This document shows positions 42,882 through 54,887 of a DNA stretch of 64,000 nt, one piece after another (the first letter of the stretch is position 1; the number at the start of each line of letters is the position of its first letter). The notes under the pieces are model-generated. The model saw only the letters and a list, made by a program, of their open reading frames with translations. It was not told the DNA's origin and did no database searches. Made by a program: the position numbers and the translations under genes. Source of the DNA: Cephalotus follicularis (lineage: Eukaryota > Streptophyta > Magnoliopsida > Oxalidales > Cephalotaceae); the NCBI GenBank assembly GCA_001972305.1, contig BDDD01001641.1, forward strand, positions 124,001 through 188,000. Direction: 5' to 3'.

Positions 42882-43364
42882 GAGCCCTAAACACATTTTC
42901 ATTTCATTACTCTCTATTCTCCATCTCTCTAAACTCGTTTCTCTCCCTTCTCTCTACAAAAAATTGCTCAAAACTCACCCAAACTGATTGATTAGCATGG
43001 AAAACCAAAGGAGAAGGGTATATGATTGATCAGAGACTTGATTGACACAAGATTAGAGCTCCACAAGTCAAGAACTTGAGTTGTTTCTCCGATTTCTGAA
43101 CCTAGAGACCAAGATCAAGCTCTAATCATTGGTAAAAACCTTCTCTACTTAAATATGTTATGATTTACACATTTATGCACATGTATAAACTGATTTCATA
43201 GATTGAAATCGAATGTTAGAGAGTTAGGTCTAAATAAGGGTTTTTTACCTAGAAATTGATAGGATGAATTAAAATGATTAAAACTTCTTTTAATGACATA
43301 GAATTGAACTGAAAATAAAAAGAAATTGGATTTGCAATGTTTTGGCAAGAACCCTCAGCCGAGC

Positions 43365-43650
43365 TCAGCGTCGCCGCCTACACTGTAAGCGTCGCCGCCT
43401 ACACTCTAAGCGTCGCAACTTAGCCTTTATTTCAAAAAGGAAATCGTTTTTAAATGTTAGCGCTTGGCCTTCTTTAGGCAGTGCTTGGCTAAGCGTCGTC
43501 GCTTAAGCCTTCTTCCAAATTATTTTAAAGTCATTGTTCCAAATTATTTTGAAGTCTCTGTATATAAGCACTGAAGCTCAAAGTTTTACTGACAACGCTT
43601 CAGCGCAAAATGTCGTCATTTCCACATTAAGCGCCGCCATTTAGGCATGA
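43365..43650 (+). repeat. AAGCGTCGCCGCC motif cluster
   Basis: About eight units: AGCGTCGCCGCCTACACT twice, AAGCGTCGCAACTTA, TTAGCGCTTGGCC, AAGCGTCGTCGCTTAAG, AAGCGCCGCCATTTA. It lies downstream of the TATA box. The relative at 1-792 has the GCGCTGACGC form instead. Confidence 0.75.
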
Positions 43651-43784
43651 AGTTTTTTCGCAAATATTTTCAAAGCACTTTTTCGAATGGGTTTTCTACC
43701 AGGACCTTTTTTAGGCCCGTGTAAAGTGATAACTGGGTTTCTTCCCAGGTTTTTAAAGATGATATAGCATGGGTAAAGGGTAAT

Positions 43785-43955
43785 GGTCATAATAAGTGTC
43801 TAGTTGAGCTTTGTGGCTAACCTAGAGTTGTGTGACACCTTCGGGAGGTTAGATGCCCTTGTCTTAGAGCTGTGTGCCACCTTTTGGGGATCTGAGACCC
43901 ACGTTAGCTACTATTAATGGAACGATAAACGACTGTTGTCTAATCCTTGAGCTGT
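43785..43955 (+). repeat. Repeats around GAGCTGTGTGCCACCTT (continues 51155-51500)
   Basis: Units of about 60-70 bp with AGAG(C/T)TGTGTG(C/A)CACCTT and a GGGAGGTT or GGGGATCT follow-up recur. The inserted element landed in one of them, and the repeats continue on the right side. Confidence 0.75.
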
Positions 43956-43956
43956 G

Positions 43957-46740
43957 TGTCAGGACCCATTCCCGCTAACTCTATGGGACACGTGCCCTGA
44001 CCGGGGATGGCACTCCTCTTGCCAAAAACCCTCTTAAACTGAAACTGCCCGAGGAGAAAGCCTGGACTGGGCGGGACACGCGGCTAGCTTGGCAGCCGGG
44101 GCAGAGGACCCAACACCTATCCCGCTCATGTCCAGCGCTACAACAAAACCAAACTCCAAACGCACCGTATAACTTAAGCCCAAAGCTTCACTTAACCAAG
44201 GCTCTAAAACGCTCCGCATTACTTAAGCCCCACGTGCTCCTCATGTGGACTTAACATAGCGCGCAAAGCATGCCCGGGGAGAGCACACATGCAACTCATG
44301 AGCATACTTAACCAACATGCTCGGGGACACTCCTTGTCCTCGGGTCTTTCTTCTTCCCTGGCTAAAACATCCTTAGCGCAACTCCACTACGCTGCGCATA
44401 ACTAATGCCTGGAGAGAAACCCACGCACGCCTCACGTGCTCACTTAAACTCCCCTGGCAGACCATGCACACATATCATGTTCCCCGGTGTACAACCCTGC
44501 TCAACTCAACAACAAGTAACATCGAAACGCACAACTTAACTTAACATTTACATCAAAACTTATGCCCGACCTGGGCCTTCTTCTAACAAGCCTTCCCTGG
44601 CACTACCCCTGGACTCCTTCTCAGGGTCATACATGAAAAGAAACCTTACCCGGGGACAGCCTACCTCCACGGGTAAAACTCCAAAAAAAACTTAAGGCAA
44701 CCACCTTAACCTCAACTATACTTCCCCGCTAAGCTCTCCTCCGCTGTACAAGCCCGGGGACTCCCTAGCTCCCCTGCCAGGCCTGGGATCACCAAACTCA
44801 AAACATGAAAAGTTCATAAAAACATAAGATAAACACATCTGTGAACTTAAAACATCCAAAACATATTTTGAAAGCATAAAACCATTATATATATCATCCC
44901 TGGCATACAAACATGTCTCCTTTGGCAGGAAAAAGAACACTATATCTTTACATAGAGAAAACTCTCAACTACTCTACTACAAAAGAAGGGTAACATAACC
45001 CAAGGTATGCCCCATGCTATGAAATGCTAATGCCCGAGCTGATGTTCCCTGGCACTGAGCTCAAAAACTACCTATTTATGCTATCTACTACAGGGCTGAG
45101 GGTCTCCTCCGGCAGGCTGGTCTGCAAAACAATCTGTGAGGGGATTAGTCCAACTGATTAGGTGAATGAGAACGAAACACCCTCTGGTACATTCTTATAA
45201 ATGAATGTGCTGAAAGAAAGCTTACCATAAACATGAATATCTATCCCAACTAGGGAAAAGGACTGTAAACAAGCTTATGTCATGGCATACAAAAAAGAAA
45301 TGCTCAAAGTACTTGAAAGAAAAGCTTACTATTTCTCTGCTTAGCTGGTTCTAGAACATTCATAAAAAAGCTGAAAAGAACTTAAGATACAACTCATTAA
45401 AAGAAATATAACTGATAAAAAACTGGGGTCCTTCTCGGCTAAGCACCTGAGGAGAGCAACTAAGCTAGGAACTGGCTTTTCTATGCTGATCTAGGCCGAA
45501 GCCTGCTATTTACATAATACATACTTGCCAACTTATAGTGGCGATGAGCTGATCTAGGCCGAAGCCTGCTTGACAGTAACTGCCGAGAACCCATGGTTCC
45601 CTTCTGTGCTTGCTATTTCTTGCTTTTCTTTCTTATCTGTACTGGCTGCATGATTAACAAGGACAGAGTCTTCCTCCGAACCAAGGCATTGATGCCGATG
45701 GTATGACTGCCGAGGACAAAGTCCTCCTCTAGAAGACTTACTGAAAGGCTTTAATCTCTACTTTGGCAATTTAGCTCTGCTGTACTCAAACCCTAAACAC
45801 CATCATAGACAATATTGTAAAGGAGATCCAGGTAGGAGCTGGGGACAGTCTCGCCCGGCTTCCTATCATAGACAATAGTAGACCGAGGAGGTTAGAGCTA
45901 TGTACATAGTGCTCAGCTGCACTCACCCTAAACACCATCATAGACAATAGCGTAAAGGAGATCCAGATATGGAACCCGGGGGCAGACTCGCTCGACTTCC
46001 CATCATAGACAATAGTTGGCCGAGGAGTGTGGTTGAGCACGTACGCGTTACCTTACTGGAAAGTGACTAATTCACTTGAAGAACTTGAGCTATAGTGCTC
46101 GAGAAACTCTCTTTCTCTCTCTTTCTGTCAAAGGAAACATGCAAAGTCGCTAGGGAAACAAATTCTCGTTAGAAAGATCTCACTATACTAGGGATTAGAA
46201 ATTGAAAGAGTTATCAAAAACATTATGAAACAACTAGAAACATAGAAAGGATGTCCCACTCACAGTTCTTGGCTGAGTTCTTACTGGCTTCCTTTGACGA
46301 AAACTTCTCCTCTTTCTCTTCGTCTGCTACTGCGCCTAACTGCTTCTCCACTAATCTTGAAAAGCTTCGAACTGCTGTTCTCCTCCCGCTCGTCAACGAA
46401 GAAGAAGAAGAAAAAGAACTAGAGCTCTCTCTCTCACTCTAAAACTCTCTCTCTCTATCTGCTGAAACTAAAAGAAAGGAAAGACCACATCACCAGATAA
46501 ATCTCCACAACTCCCAACATAAGCCGTCATTTGACTTGGGATTAGGAAGCTTCCTCAACAAGCTTTGCACTTAAGTCCCTTAACTTACACTAATCATGCT
46601 TTACACTTGGGCTTAAACCACTTAACCACATTTCACCTTTCTCTCTTAATCAATTAAGTCCAAAGCCCATAAAAAATAAAAAATAAACACCACAGAAAAA
46701 GTTTTCTCTTAGGCTCCCAAAGTAGCTACGGGGCGTTACA
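43957..46740 (-). mobile_element. 3' LTR of the gag-only element
   Basis: 2784 bp. The polypurine-like AAGGTGTGGAGGT lies just to the right on the minus strand (about 46741-46753). It contains a two-copy repeat at 45786-46035. Confidence 0.93.
45786..46035 (-). repeat. ATCATAGACAATA repeats in the 3' LTR
   Basis: Two units of about 140 bp starting CTAAACACCATCATAGACAA, with the shorter CATCATAGACAATAG motif four times. The same repeats are in the other LTR at 50205-50455. Confidence 0.85.
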
Positions 46741-46867
46741 ACCTCCACACCTTATGAAATTTTGTCCTCAAAATACCTTAAGTCAAACCTTAGGAAAACT
46801 GTTCTATCACCTCTAGCTTCTCTACAACTATGCCCAACTAACAGATACTATAACTTAATTTATCCTA
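46741..46867 (-). other. Junction between gag and 3' LTR; pol deleted
   Basis: On the minus strand the end reads TATTTTGAGGACAAAATTTC, then the polypurine tract and the LTR. The F-E-D-K/E-I stretch is what normally follows the chromodomain in chromoviruses. It is here joined within about 100 bp to the gag tail. Confidence 0.6.
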
Positions 46868-48234
46868 CTAAAGAAGAAACACAGGACGTAAGATCTCACC
46901 TGGTGGCATCACTAGTGCTGTCATGTCTGCCCCTCTATGAAGAGAGTAAACTCTTGCTGTAGCCCCTGGTCTGCCACCACCAACTCTGGAAGCACTGGTG
47001 TGGGGTGCTGTATAAATCGTTCTCTGCGCTCCTGAAGGCTGAGATGACTGGGTTGTACCACTGGCCTTGGTCTGCTTCCTCACTGGTGCTGCTGCCGCAG
47101 GTGTCATCGCTTCACTAAGAGATTGCTAAGGGAAGTCTCTCTTCATGTGTCCTTCCTCGCCGCACCTGTAACAATCAGAGCTTCCCTTCTTGCATTCCAC
47201 AGAATGCAGCTTGCCAGACACCTCACACTGAGGTGCTCTATTGCTCTGGTAAGAACTCCCTTGAACACTACTAGCAACTGGAGCCGTCTATGTCTGCTGA
47301 GAAGCTCCTCCTCTGATGTTGTTTGAGGATTGAGGTCCCCACTGCTTCTGAGCCTTGGAGGGGTTCTCTGCTTGCTCGAACTGAGATGAGGCTCTCTTTC
47401 GTCCTTGCTCTTGACGCATCCTCTGGTTTGCTAGGCTCGACTCCACTCTCTTGGAAGCTTCCACCAAGTCGCCAAACACTATCCACGGTGTGACTGACAC
47501 CATGTGCCTGATCTCGGGTCTAAGGCCCTCAAGAAACTTCTCGCACAGCTTCTCTTGATCTGCTACTAGGGCTGGAGAAAAATAGGACAAATGCATAAAA
47601 TGATACTTGTACTGAGATACGGTCCCATTACCTTGCCGCAGATACAAAAACTCTTTCCTCTTCTCTTTAACTAACGTGGGTGGGAAGAAGTACTGTCTAA
47701 ACTCCCTCTTGAACTTCTCCCACGTGATCTCTGCCAGGCTCTCGTACCGAGCTACAAGAGTATCCCACCATCTTCATGCACCTCTTGCAAGGAAGAAAGA
47801 CGCATTCCTTACCCTCATGCCCTCTGCTATCTCCAACTGAACAAAGATCTCTTCTAGGTGGTTCAATCACGCATCTGCATCCATGGGATCTCCTGTTCTC
47901 TCGAAGGATGTTGCTCCCAACCGTTGCATGCGTTCCACAGGAAGAGGTTAAGGTCTAGCCAAACCCATAGTTTGAGCCCACATCGTCATCGCCTGTAACA
48001 TCTCTATAGGTCCACTGGTAGGTGCTGGAGGAGGAGTAGGCGCAACTAACTGCGCTGCTGGGATAGGCTCCTCCGTTACCTGCTACGCTACCTACTCTTC
48101 AACTTCCACATGCGCTTGGTCCTCTGGTGCTTCCATCGAAACATCTTGCTCCACTGTCTGGAGAGGAGTCGCTCTTTCTCTGCCTCTACCGCGACCACTG
48201 CCACGAACAGCACTACGAGTCCGAGGTGGCATCG
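46868..48234 (-). pseudogene. Chromovirus-type gag of the gag-only element (broken)
   Basis: Minus strand from ATG 48234: an Arg/Gly-rich start (MPPRTRSAVRGSGRGRGRE), a Pro-rich stretch, then RWWDTLVARYESLAEITWEK, KEFLYLRQGNGTVSQYKYHF, LCEKFLEGLRPEIRHMV (47288-47700). The zinc knuckle at about 47130-47175 reads CYRCGEEGHMKRDF: the last cysteine of C-x2-C-x4-H-x4-C is replaced by phenylalanine, and a stop follows two codons later. The tail has GGGRPGATARVYSLHRGAD. Several other stops occur (for example near 48085 and 47945). Gag coats and packages the RNA. In a non-autonomous element the cis-acting RNA would need partner proteins. Confidence 0.88.
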
Positions 48235-48354
48235 TCTTCTACAACAACATACTAACGTATCACGAAAATGTTGCAACCTATATGCAATGCATGAATGCAA
48301 CGCAACAAAAAACCACACTAGCTAACAAGGAAAACATAAGGAAACTCAACAATT

Positions 48355-48370
48355 CACTATAATACCAACT
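48355..48370 (-). other. Degenerate primer binding site of the gag-only element
   Basis: Minus strand AGTTGGTATTATAG directly after the 5' LTR. It agrees with TTGGTATCAGAG except for two or three bases. Confidence 0.6.
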
Positions 48371-51154
48371 TGTCAGGACCCGTTCCCACTAACTCTATGG
48401 GACACGTGCCATGACCGGGGATGGAACTCCTCTTGCCAACAACCCTCTTAAACTGAAACTGCCCGAGGAGAAAGCCTGGGCTGGGCTGGGCGCACGGCTA
48501 TCTGGGAAGCCAGGGCAGAGCACCCAACACCTCTCCCGCTCATGTCCAGCGCTACAACAAAACCAAACTCTAAACGCGCCGGATAACTTAAGCCCAAAGC
48601 TTCACTTAACCAAGGCCCTAAAACGCTCCACATTACTTAAGCCCCACATGCTCCTCATTTGGACTTAACATAACGCGCAAAGCATGCCCCGGGGAGAGCA
48701 CACACGTGCAACTCACAAGCATACTTAACCAAAATGCCCGGGGACACTCCTTGTCCTCGGGTCTTTCTTCTTCCCTGGCTAAAACATCCTTAGCGCAACT
48801 CCACTACGCTGCACATAACTAACGCCTGGGGAGAAACCCACGCACACCTCACGTGCTCGCTTAAACTCCCCTGGCAGACCACACACACATATGATGTTCC
48901 CCAGCGTACAACCCTACTCAAATCAACAACAACTAACATCAAAACGCATAGCTTAACTTAACATTTACATCAAAACTTATGCCCGACCTGGGCCTTCTTC
49001 TAACAAGCCTTCCTTGGCACTACCCGAGGACTTCTTCTCGGGATCATACATCAAATCTAACCTTACCCGGGGACAGTCTACCTCCACCGCTAAAACTCCA
49101 AAAAAAACTTAAGGCAACCACCTTAACCTCAACTATACTCCCCCGCTAAGCTCTCCTCCGCTGTACAAGCCCGGGGACTCCGTAGCTCCCCTACCAGGCC
49201 TGGGATCACCAAACTCAAAACATGAAAAGTTCATAAAAACATAAAATAAACACATCTATGAACTTAAAACATCCAAAACATATTTTGAAAGCATAAAACC
49301 ATTATATATATCATCCCTGGCATACAAACATGCCTCCTCTGGTAGGCAAAAGAACACGATATCTTTACATAGAGAAAACTCTCAACTACTCTACTACAAA
49401 AGAAGGGTAACAGAACCCAAGGTATTCCCCATGCTATGAAATGCTAACGCCCGAGCTGACGTTCCCTAGCGATGAGCTCAAAAACTACCTCTTTATGCTA
49501 TCTACTGCAGGGCTGGAGGGTCTCCTCCGGCTGGCTGGTCTGCAAAATAGTCTTTGAGAGGATTAGTCCAACTAACTAGGTGAATGAGAACGAAACATCC
49601 TCTAGTACATTCTTATAAATGAATGTGTTGAAAGAAAGCTTACCATGAACATGAATATCTATCCTAACTGGGGAAAAGGACTGTAAACAAGCTTATGTCA
49701 TGGCATACAATAAAGAAATGCTCAAAGTACTTGAAAGAAAAGCTTACTATTTCTCTGCTTAGCTGGTTCCAGAACATTCATAAAAAAAACTGAAAAGAAC
49801 TTAAGATACAACTCATTAAAAGAAAGATAACTGATAAAAAACTGGGGTCCTTCCCGGCTAAACACCCGAGGAGAACAACTAAGCTAGGAACTGGCTTTTC
49901 TATGCTGATCTATGCTGAAGCCTGCTGTTTACATAATATATACTTGCCAACTTATACTGGCGCTGAGCTGATTTAGGCTAAAGCCTGCTTGGCAGTAACT
50001 GCCGAGAACCCATGGTTCCCTTCTGTGCTTGCTATTTCTTGCTTTTCTTTCTTATCTGGGCTGGTGGCATGACTACCAAGGACAGAGTCTTCCTCTGAAC
50101 CAAGGCATTGATGCCGATGGCATGACTTCCGAGGACAAAGTCATCCTTTAGAAGGCTTACTGAAAGGCTCTAATCTCTACTTTGGAAACTTAGCTCTGCT
50201 GTACTCAAACCCTAAACACCATCATAGACAATAGTGTAAAGGAGATCCAGGTAGGACCTGGGGATAGTCTCGCCCGACTTTCTATCATAGACAATAGTAG
50301 ACCGAGGAGGTTGGAGCTATGTACATAGTGCTCGGCTACACTCACCCTAAACACCATCATAGACAATAGCATAAAGGAGATCCATGTATGGATCCCGGGG
50401 GCAGACTCGCTCGACTTCCCATCATAGACAATAGTTGGCTGAGGAGTTGGGTTGAGCACGTACGCGTTACCTTACTGGAAAGTGACTAATTCACTTGAGG
50501 AACTTGAGCTCTAGTGCTCGAGAAACTCTCTTTCTCTCTCTTTCTGTCAAAGGAAACATGCAAAGACGCTAGGGAAACAAATTCCTGTTAGAAAGCTCTC
50601 ACTGTACTGGGGATTAGAAACTGAAAGAGTTATCAAAAACATCATGAAACAACTAGAAATATAGAAAGGATGTCCCACTCACAGTTCTTGGCTGCGTTCT
50701 TACTGGCTTCCTCTAACGAAAACTTCTTCTCTTTCTCTTCGTCTGCTACTGCGCCTGACTGCTTCTCCACTAAGCTTGGAAAGCTTCGAACCGCTGTTCT
50801 CCTCCCGTTCGTCAACGAAGAGGAAGAAGAAAAAGAACTAGAGCTCTCTCTCTCACTTTAAAACTCTCTCTCTATCTGCTAAAATGAAAAGAAAGGAAAG
50901 ACCACATCACCAGATAAATCTCCATAACTCCCAACATAAGCCATCATTTGCCTTGGGATTAGGAAGCTTCCTCAACAAGCTTTGCACTTAAGTCCCTGAA
51001 CTTACACTAATCATGCTTTACACTTGGGCTTAAACCACTTAACCACACTTAACCTTTCTCTCTTACTCAATAAAGTCCAAAGCCCATAAAAAAAAATTAA
51101 ACACCACAGAAAAAGTTTTCTCTTAGGCTCCCAAAGCGGCTACGGGGCGTTACA
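48371..51154 (-). mobile_element. 5' LTR of the gag-only element
   Basis: 2784 bp, same length as its partner. About a dozen mismatches are visible in the first 175 bases, fewer later on. Confidence 0.93.
50205..50455 (-). repeat. ATCATAGACAATA repeats in the 5' LTR
   Basis: Same two-unit repeat as 45786-46035. Confidence 0.85.
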
Positions 51155-52920
51155 TGTGTGTCACATTCATGGAGATTTAGGCTTGTATAACCCTAGAGCT
51201 TTATGTCACCTTTATGAGGCTTTATACATATTTGTAGTGAAGCCACGTAACTCACCTTAGAGCTGTGTGCCCCTTTCAGGAGGTTGGAGTTTTCGTCGTA
51301 GAGCTGTGTGCCACCTTGGGGGACTTAAGACTTACGTGAGCTACAAAAGTGATTGATTAATTGATATGATTGATTGAATTAATCCGTAACTAGTCGAGTA
51401 CCTATGGGTCACATAGGCGGTTAGTTCTAGTTGGACTTACCATCCACGGTAGACGACTAGATATTCAAAACTTTGAGCTGCGTGCCACCTATTTAGAGGG
51501 TTTAGACTTATGGATATTAAAATGGTTGATTAACTACTTATATATGTTGGCATGATACAGTGTATATATCTAGTTATCCATCTGATTGCTTGATATATGA
51601 ATGGATAAGAGTGTATGATTTGGTTAACAATCTATATATATGCTAGTATAGGACGACTATATATATGGATTCATTAACCACAATTGTTTATGCATATTAC
51701 CATGACATGCATTGATATCTAGTATACTTGTTCATATCATCAGCATAAAGGTTGAGTTTCTGCGAGGTCTTTGGGCTGACTTTCAGGCACAGATGGATCA
51801 GGAGCTAGTGGCAGTGATCATGGACAGGCAGATGATTGATAGTACAGATGCACGGAACCTGGATGCGTGGATGCCATGGATTATGGTTTTATTGTATAAG
51901 CATTGTATTAAATTGCAAGAATTTGTATGGACCTAGTAAGTTTTAATGATGGATAGCTACGTATTGTATTAATGTTTAAGATGTATTTGAATGGAAGCAC
52001 GCACATATTGTTAAAGTTTTAAGTTTGTACGGATTTCTGTTGTATAACGTAGGCTTTCACTAGTACACAATTAGTGGATTAAGTGACTCATATATGCATG
52101 GCACGTTATTGTTATATCTGTTGCATGCATGGCATGCTATTATATATCTGTTGCATCGCATAGCACACCATTATATATCTGTTGCATCGCATGGCAAGTC
52201 ATTATATATGTGTTGCACTACATGGCATATAGTATGCCCTACACGACCATATGTCGCTGACCCATTTCATTGTAATGGAATCAGTCTGGCCAGGTGATGG
52301 ATTACAGAAAGAGAGATAGACAGAGCTGAAAGGACATCTAAGATGGATCTTAGATAGCATCGATTCATAGGTTGTTATTATTCTTGGGTATATGGTGAAT
52401 TAGATTTTGTTAGCTATTTTGTATGTGGATTTGCATATATGAGTTGTATAAAAGAGGCCTTATGTTATAACTGAACTGTACTAACATATAAGACTTGATG
52501 TATAAGGTAGATATATATGTAAGAGACATGTTTATTTCAGCTATCCACATGCCAACATGTGGCAGTGCTTATGATAAATGTGTTGATGTATTGGATATGC
52601 ATGGCTTCATCTTGAGATTAGAATGATGTATTCATGAGTTAAGTTGTGATTGTTGAGGGTTGAGCCCAAAGATATGAACTGTGTTTTCTTTATAGGGGAT
52701 ATAGTCCGATAAACGAATACATCATGCACCATTTTCGGGAAATTCCAAGAGTTAGAATATATTTCAATTGATTATTCCGCTAGCATGACTTTGATTTAAA
52801 GTTTTATATTTATAGCACTTTTTGGAGTATATATGATTTATATATGATTGAACGGAGTGAACGAAAGATATCTCACGCGTCAGGTCGTGGGGGTTTACTC
52901 TCGCGATTTGGGGCGTGACA
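51155..52920 (+). mobile_element. Gypsy-type solo LTR, right piece (continues from 43956)
   Basis: Resumes in a GTGTGTCACATTC repeat unit and ends GGGGCGTGACA at 52920. The near-3' part (GAGGGTTGAGCCC, TAGTCCGATAAACG, 52655-52735) matches 535-620 of the first LTR. 52090-52230 holds a few GCATGGCA-TTATATATCTGTTGCAT repeats (units of about 40 bp). Confidence 0.82.
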
Positions 52921-53400
52921 GTACGAATTACCCATTGGATGACGAACGAGCACAAGAATCGATTATGCCATTTATGTTGTATCATCGTGTTCCATCTATC
53001 AAGGGTAGGCAAAAAAAAAAAAACCATTCCAAAACAGAAGAAGTCAAACACTATCCCTCAATTCATAACCTGTCAACCTACAATTGTCACATGGACACCT
53101 AATCATTCTTTGTGACGTACATTCTGGGTGGTTATATGAAAAATTCATAAAGCATCAACCCCTTCAACATATTCATTCGTTATTAAACCACTACACAATT
53201 GAATTCTGTACCGGCTACAATCGACTAACATGTTTTTTGCATACAACAAATGAAGACACGAAAAAAGTCCCGTTATCAAATGTTTGAATGCTTTTCTCCC
53301 TTTGCAACAATCTTGTAAAAGTTAAGGCAGATCCCATTCTTGAATACTCATTTTCACTCATGTTGATATCTCACAAACATCTTTCATTCACATAAATTTT
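52921..53400 (-). pseudogene. CACTA transposase-associated domain relic
   Basis: The minus strand gives, in order, a start-like MSENEYSRMGSA (about 53360), a damaged middle, then FSYNHPECTSQRMIRCPCDNCR (about 53065-53130, quoted in part: NHPECTSQRMIRCPC), then a WNGFFL segment. This is the pattern of the transposase-associated domain at the N-terminus of plant En/Spm (CACTA) TNP2 proteins: H-P, then R-C-P-C-x-x-C, then a G-F segment. The C-P-C-x-x-C cysteines are intact, but stops and shifts break the frame. The transposase body and terminal repeats are not seen. Confidence 0.55.
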
Positions 53401-53643
53401 GGCAACATCTCCCTATGTGCTCCCAAGTGCACGAATCAAACTAAATAAGTTTAATCATGTATCCATAGAGCGCCATCGGAGAGAAACCAAAATTTCATGT
53501 AAACAAAGATGTTTCAGAAATATAAACATAACCTACAGTGAAAATACATATTTAAGAACTGTCAATTTTGGACACTTAGAGATGTACTCTTGTGAGTGAA
53601 TCTCGAACGAGAATCTACGGTTTATCTACACAATTAATTTGCA
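53401..53643. other. Gene-free stretch upstream of the CACTA relic
   Basis: AT-rich with no recognised domain. It may be 5' leader or intron of the CACTA relic on the minus strand. Confidence 0.35.
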
Positions 53644-54204
53644 TATATTGTCACACCCCGAACCGTGGGTTAGGCCTCACGACTCGACACGTGGCAAACC
53701 ATACAATCATCATAAACATTAACCATAAAGATTTAAAACTTAAAATAAATCATAACCATAATCCTTTATTTAATGTGTGGATATACAGACCTAGTTCGAA
53801 TCATATAAATTACACTGCTATAAACTAGCAGATAATAAAAATAAATACAAAATTTATTCCTTGCGAATCTGATCATAAAGCACACCGTCGAGAAGGAGGA
53901 ACTTACAATATCTTTATCCTTGATGCTGCTGCGATGTGCCACCACAACCTGTTCCTGTACCTGGCCCATTCAAAGTAATGGGTCAGCAACCCTGAGGGTT
54001 GTGTAGGTTACCACATATACGGGCACATACCAGAGGAACAAACAATACAAGTAGAGGAGAAAAAAATATAATAAATCATAAATATCATAAAAGCATACCA
54101 CAATCCATAACATAATCATCATCATGCTTTGTCCTCGGACTGCTCTACTCAAACCATACATATCACATCCAGAGGAGTCTAGTCCGGTCATCCTATGGTC
54201 TGGT

Positions 54205-54445
54205 CAGTATACAAGGTTCACCTTAGGTTATCAGCCCGCAGAATTCTCCTCCAGGTTCACCTGCTGAGCGGAATTCGCCCTTTGCTCACCTGCTCTGCGG
54301 TTCACCCTTTGGATCACTGGCTTTGGCGGAGTTCACCCTTAGGTTCACCATTGGCGGATTCGCCCGAGGATCACCTGCCTAACAGAATTCACCCATTGGG
54401 TTCACCTGCTCGGCGGAATTCTCCCCAGTTGGGCTCACCTGCCTG
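54205..54445 (-). repeat. Tandem GTTCACCTGCTC-GCGGAATTC repeats in the 53649 LTR
   Basis: About seven units of 28-38 bp, the counterpart of 32215-32450. Confidence 0.85.
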
Positions 54446-54887
54446 GGATCATCTATCAAAGTCTTTTCCTTTTACATTCCATTTTCTAATTCTATTTCCT
54501 TCCCTTAATTACTCCTATTTCTTTCATTCCTATTCATATTCCATTTCTTAAGCCTGACCACGGCATAACAGTGTGCATGGTACCTTTCCATGCGCAATAC
54601 TACGTCCAAAGTGCTTGCATGGTGCATGCAGGGCATTATCCACTTCATAGAGGCCTGCTAGGAACGCATGCAAGCACATACTCAATTTCCTTTTTGCATG
54701 CGAGACCATAATCATTGTGCATGCATGCAGGGTTACATTTGATGCACGGTAGGCTACGAGATGCATGCATGGCACATGCAAGGTGAATGTTCACCTTTAA
54801 AATAATTACTCGAGGACACACAGGTTATCACGCCCTCTTGCCTTCTTCTTAGTACGCACTAAGTGTAAAGTTGCCTAACAGAGAAGG

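Larger units (their letters stand above)
42683..43956 (+). mobile_element. Gypsy-type solo LTR, left piece (continues at 51155)
   Basis: Starts TGTAACGCCCCAAAC. A TATA box is at 42874-42881. It is interrupted at the TGTG duplication by the 43957-51154 element, then continues 51155-52920 and ends TTGGGGCGTGACA. Total about 3036 bp. Flanks AGACG (42678-42682) and GTACG (52921-52925) share only ACG. Same family as 1-792. Confidence 0.82.
43953..51158 (-). mobile_element. Gag-only gypsy element 43957-51154 with TGTG target duplication
   Basis: LTRs 43957-46740 and 48371-51154, both exactly 2784 bp (minus strand: TGTAACGCCCCG to GGGTCCTGACA). TGTG flanks at 43953-43956 and 51155-51158. Removing the insert restores GAGCTGTGTGTCAC, which matches the neighbouring repeat. 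The interior of about 1.6 kb holds a gag and then the short tract that normally lies between pol and the 3' LTR. Protease, RT, RNase H, integrase and chromodomain are all missing. Confidence 0.93.

Noticed and set aside
48411-48668. Open frames near the LTR starts at 44034 and 48448 as possible conserved proteins
   Set aside because: They agree between the two LTRs only because the LTRs are copies; there is no start context, domain or frame-specific conservation.
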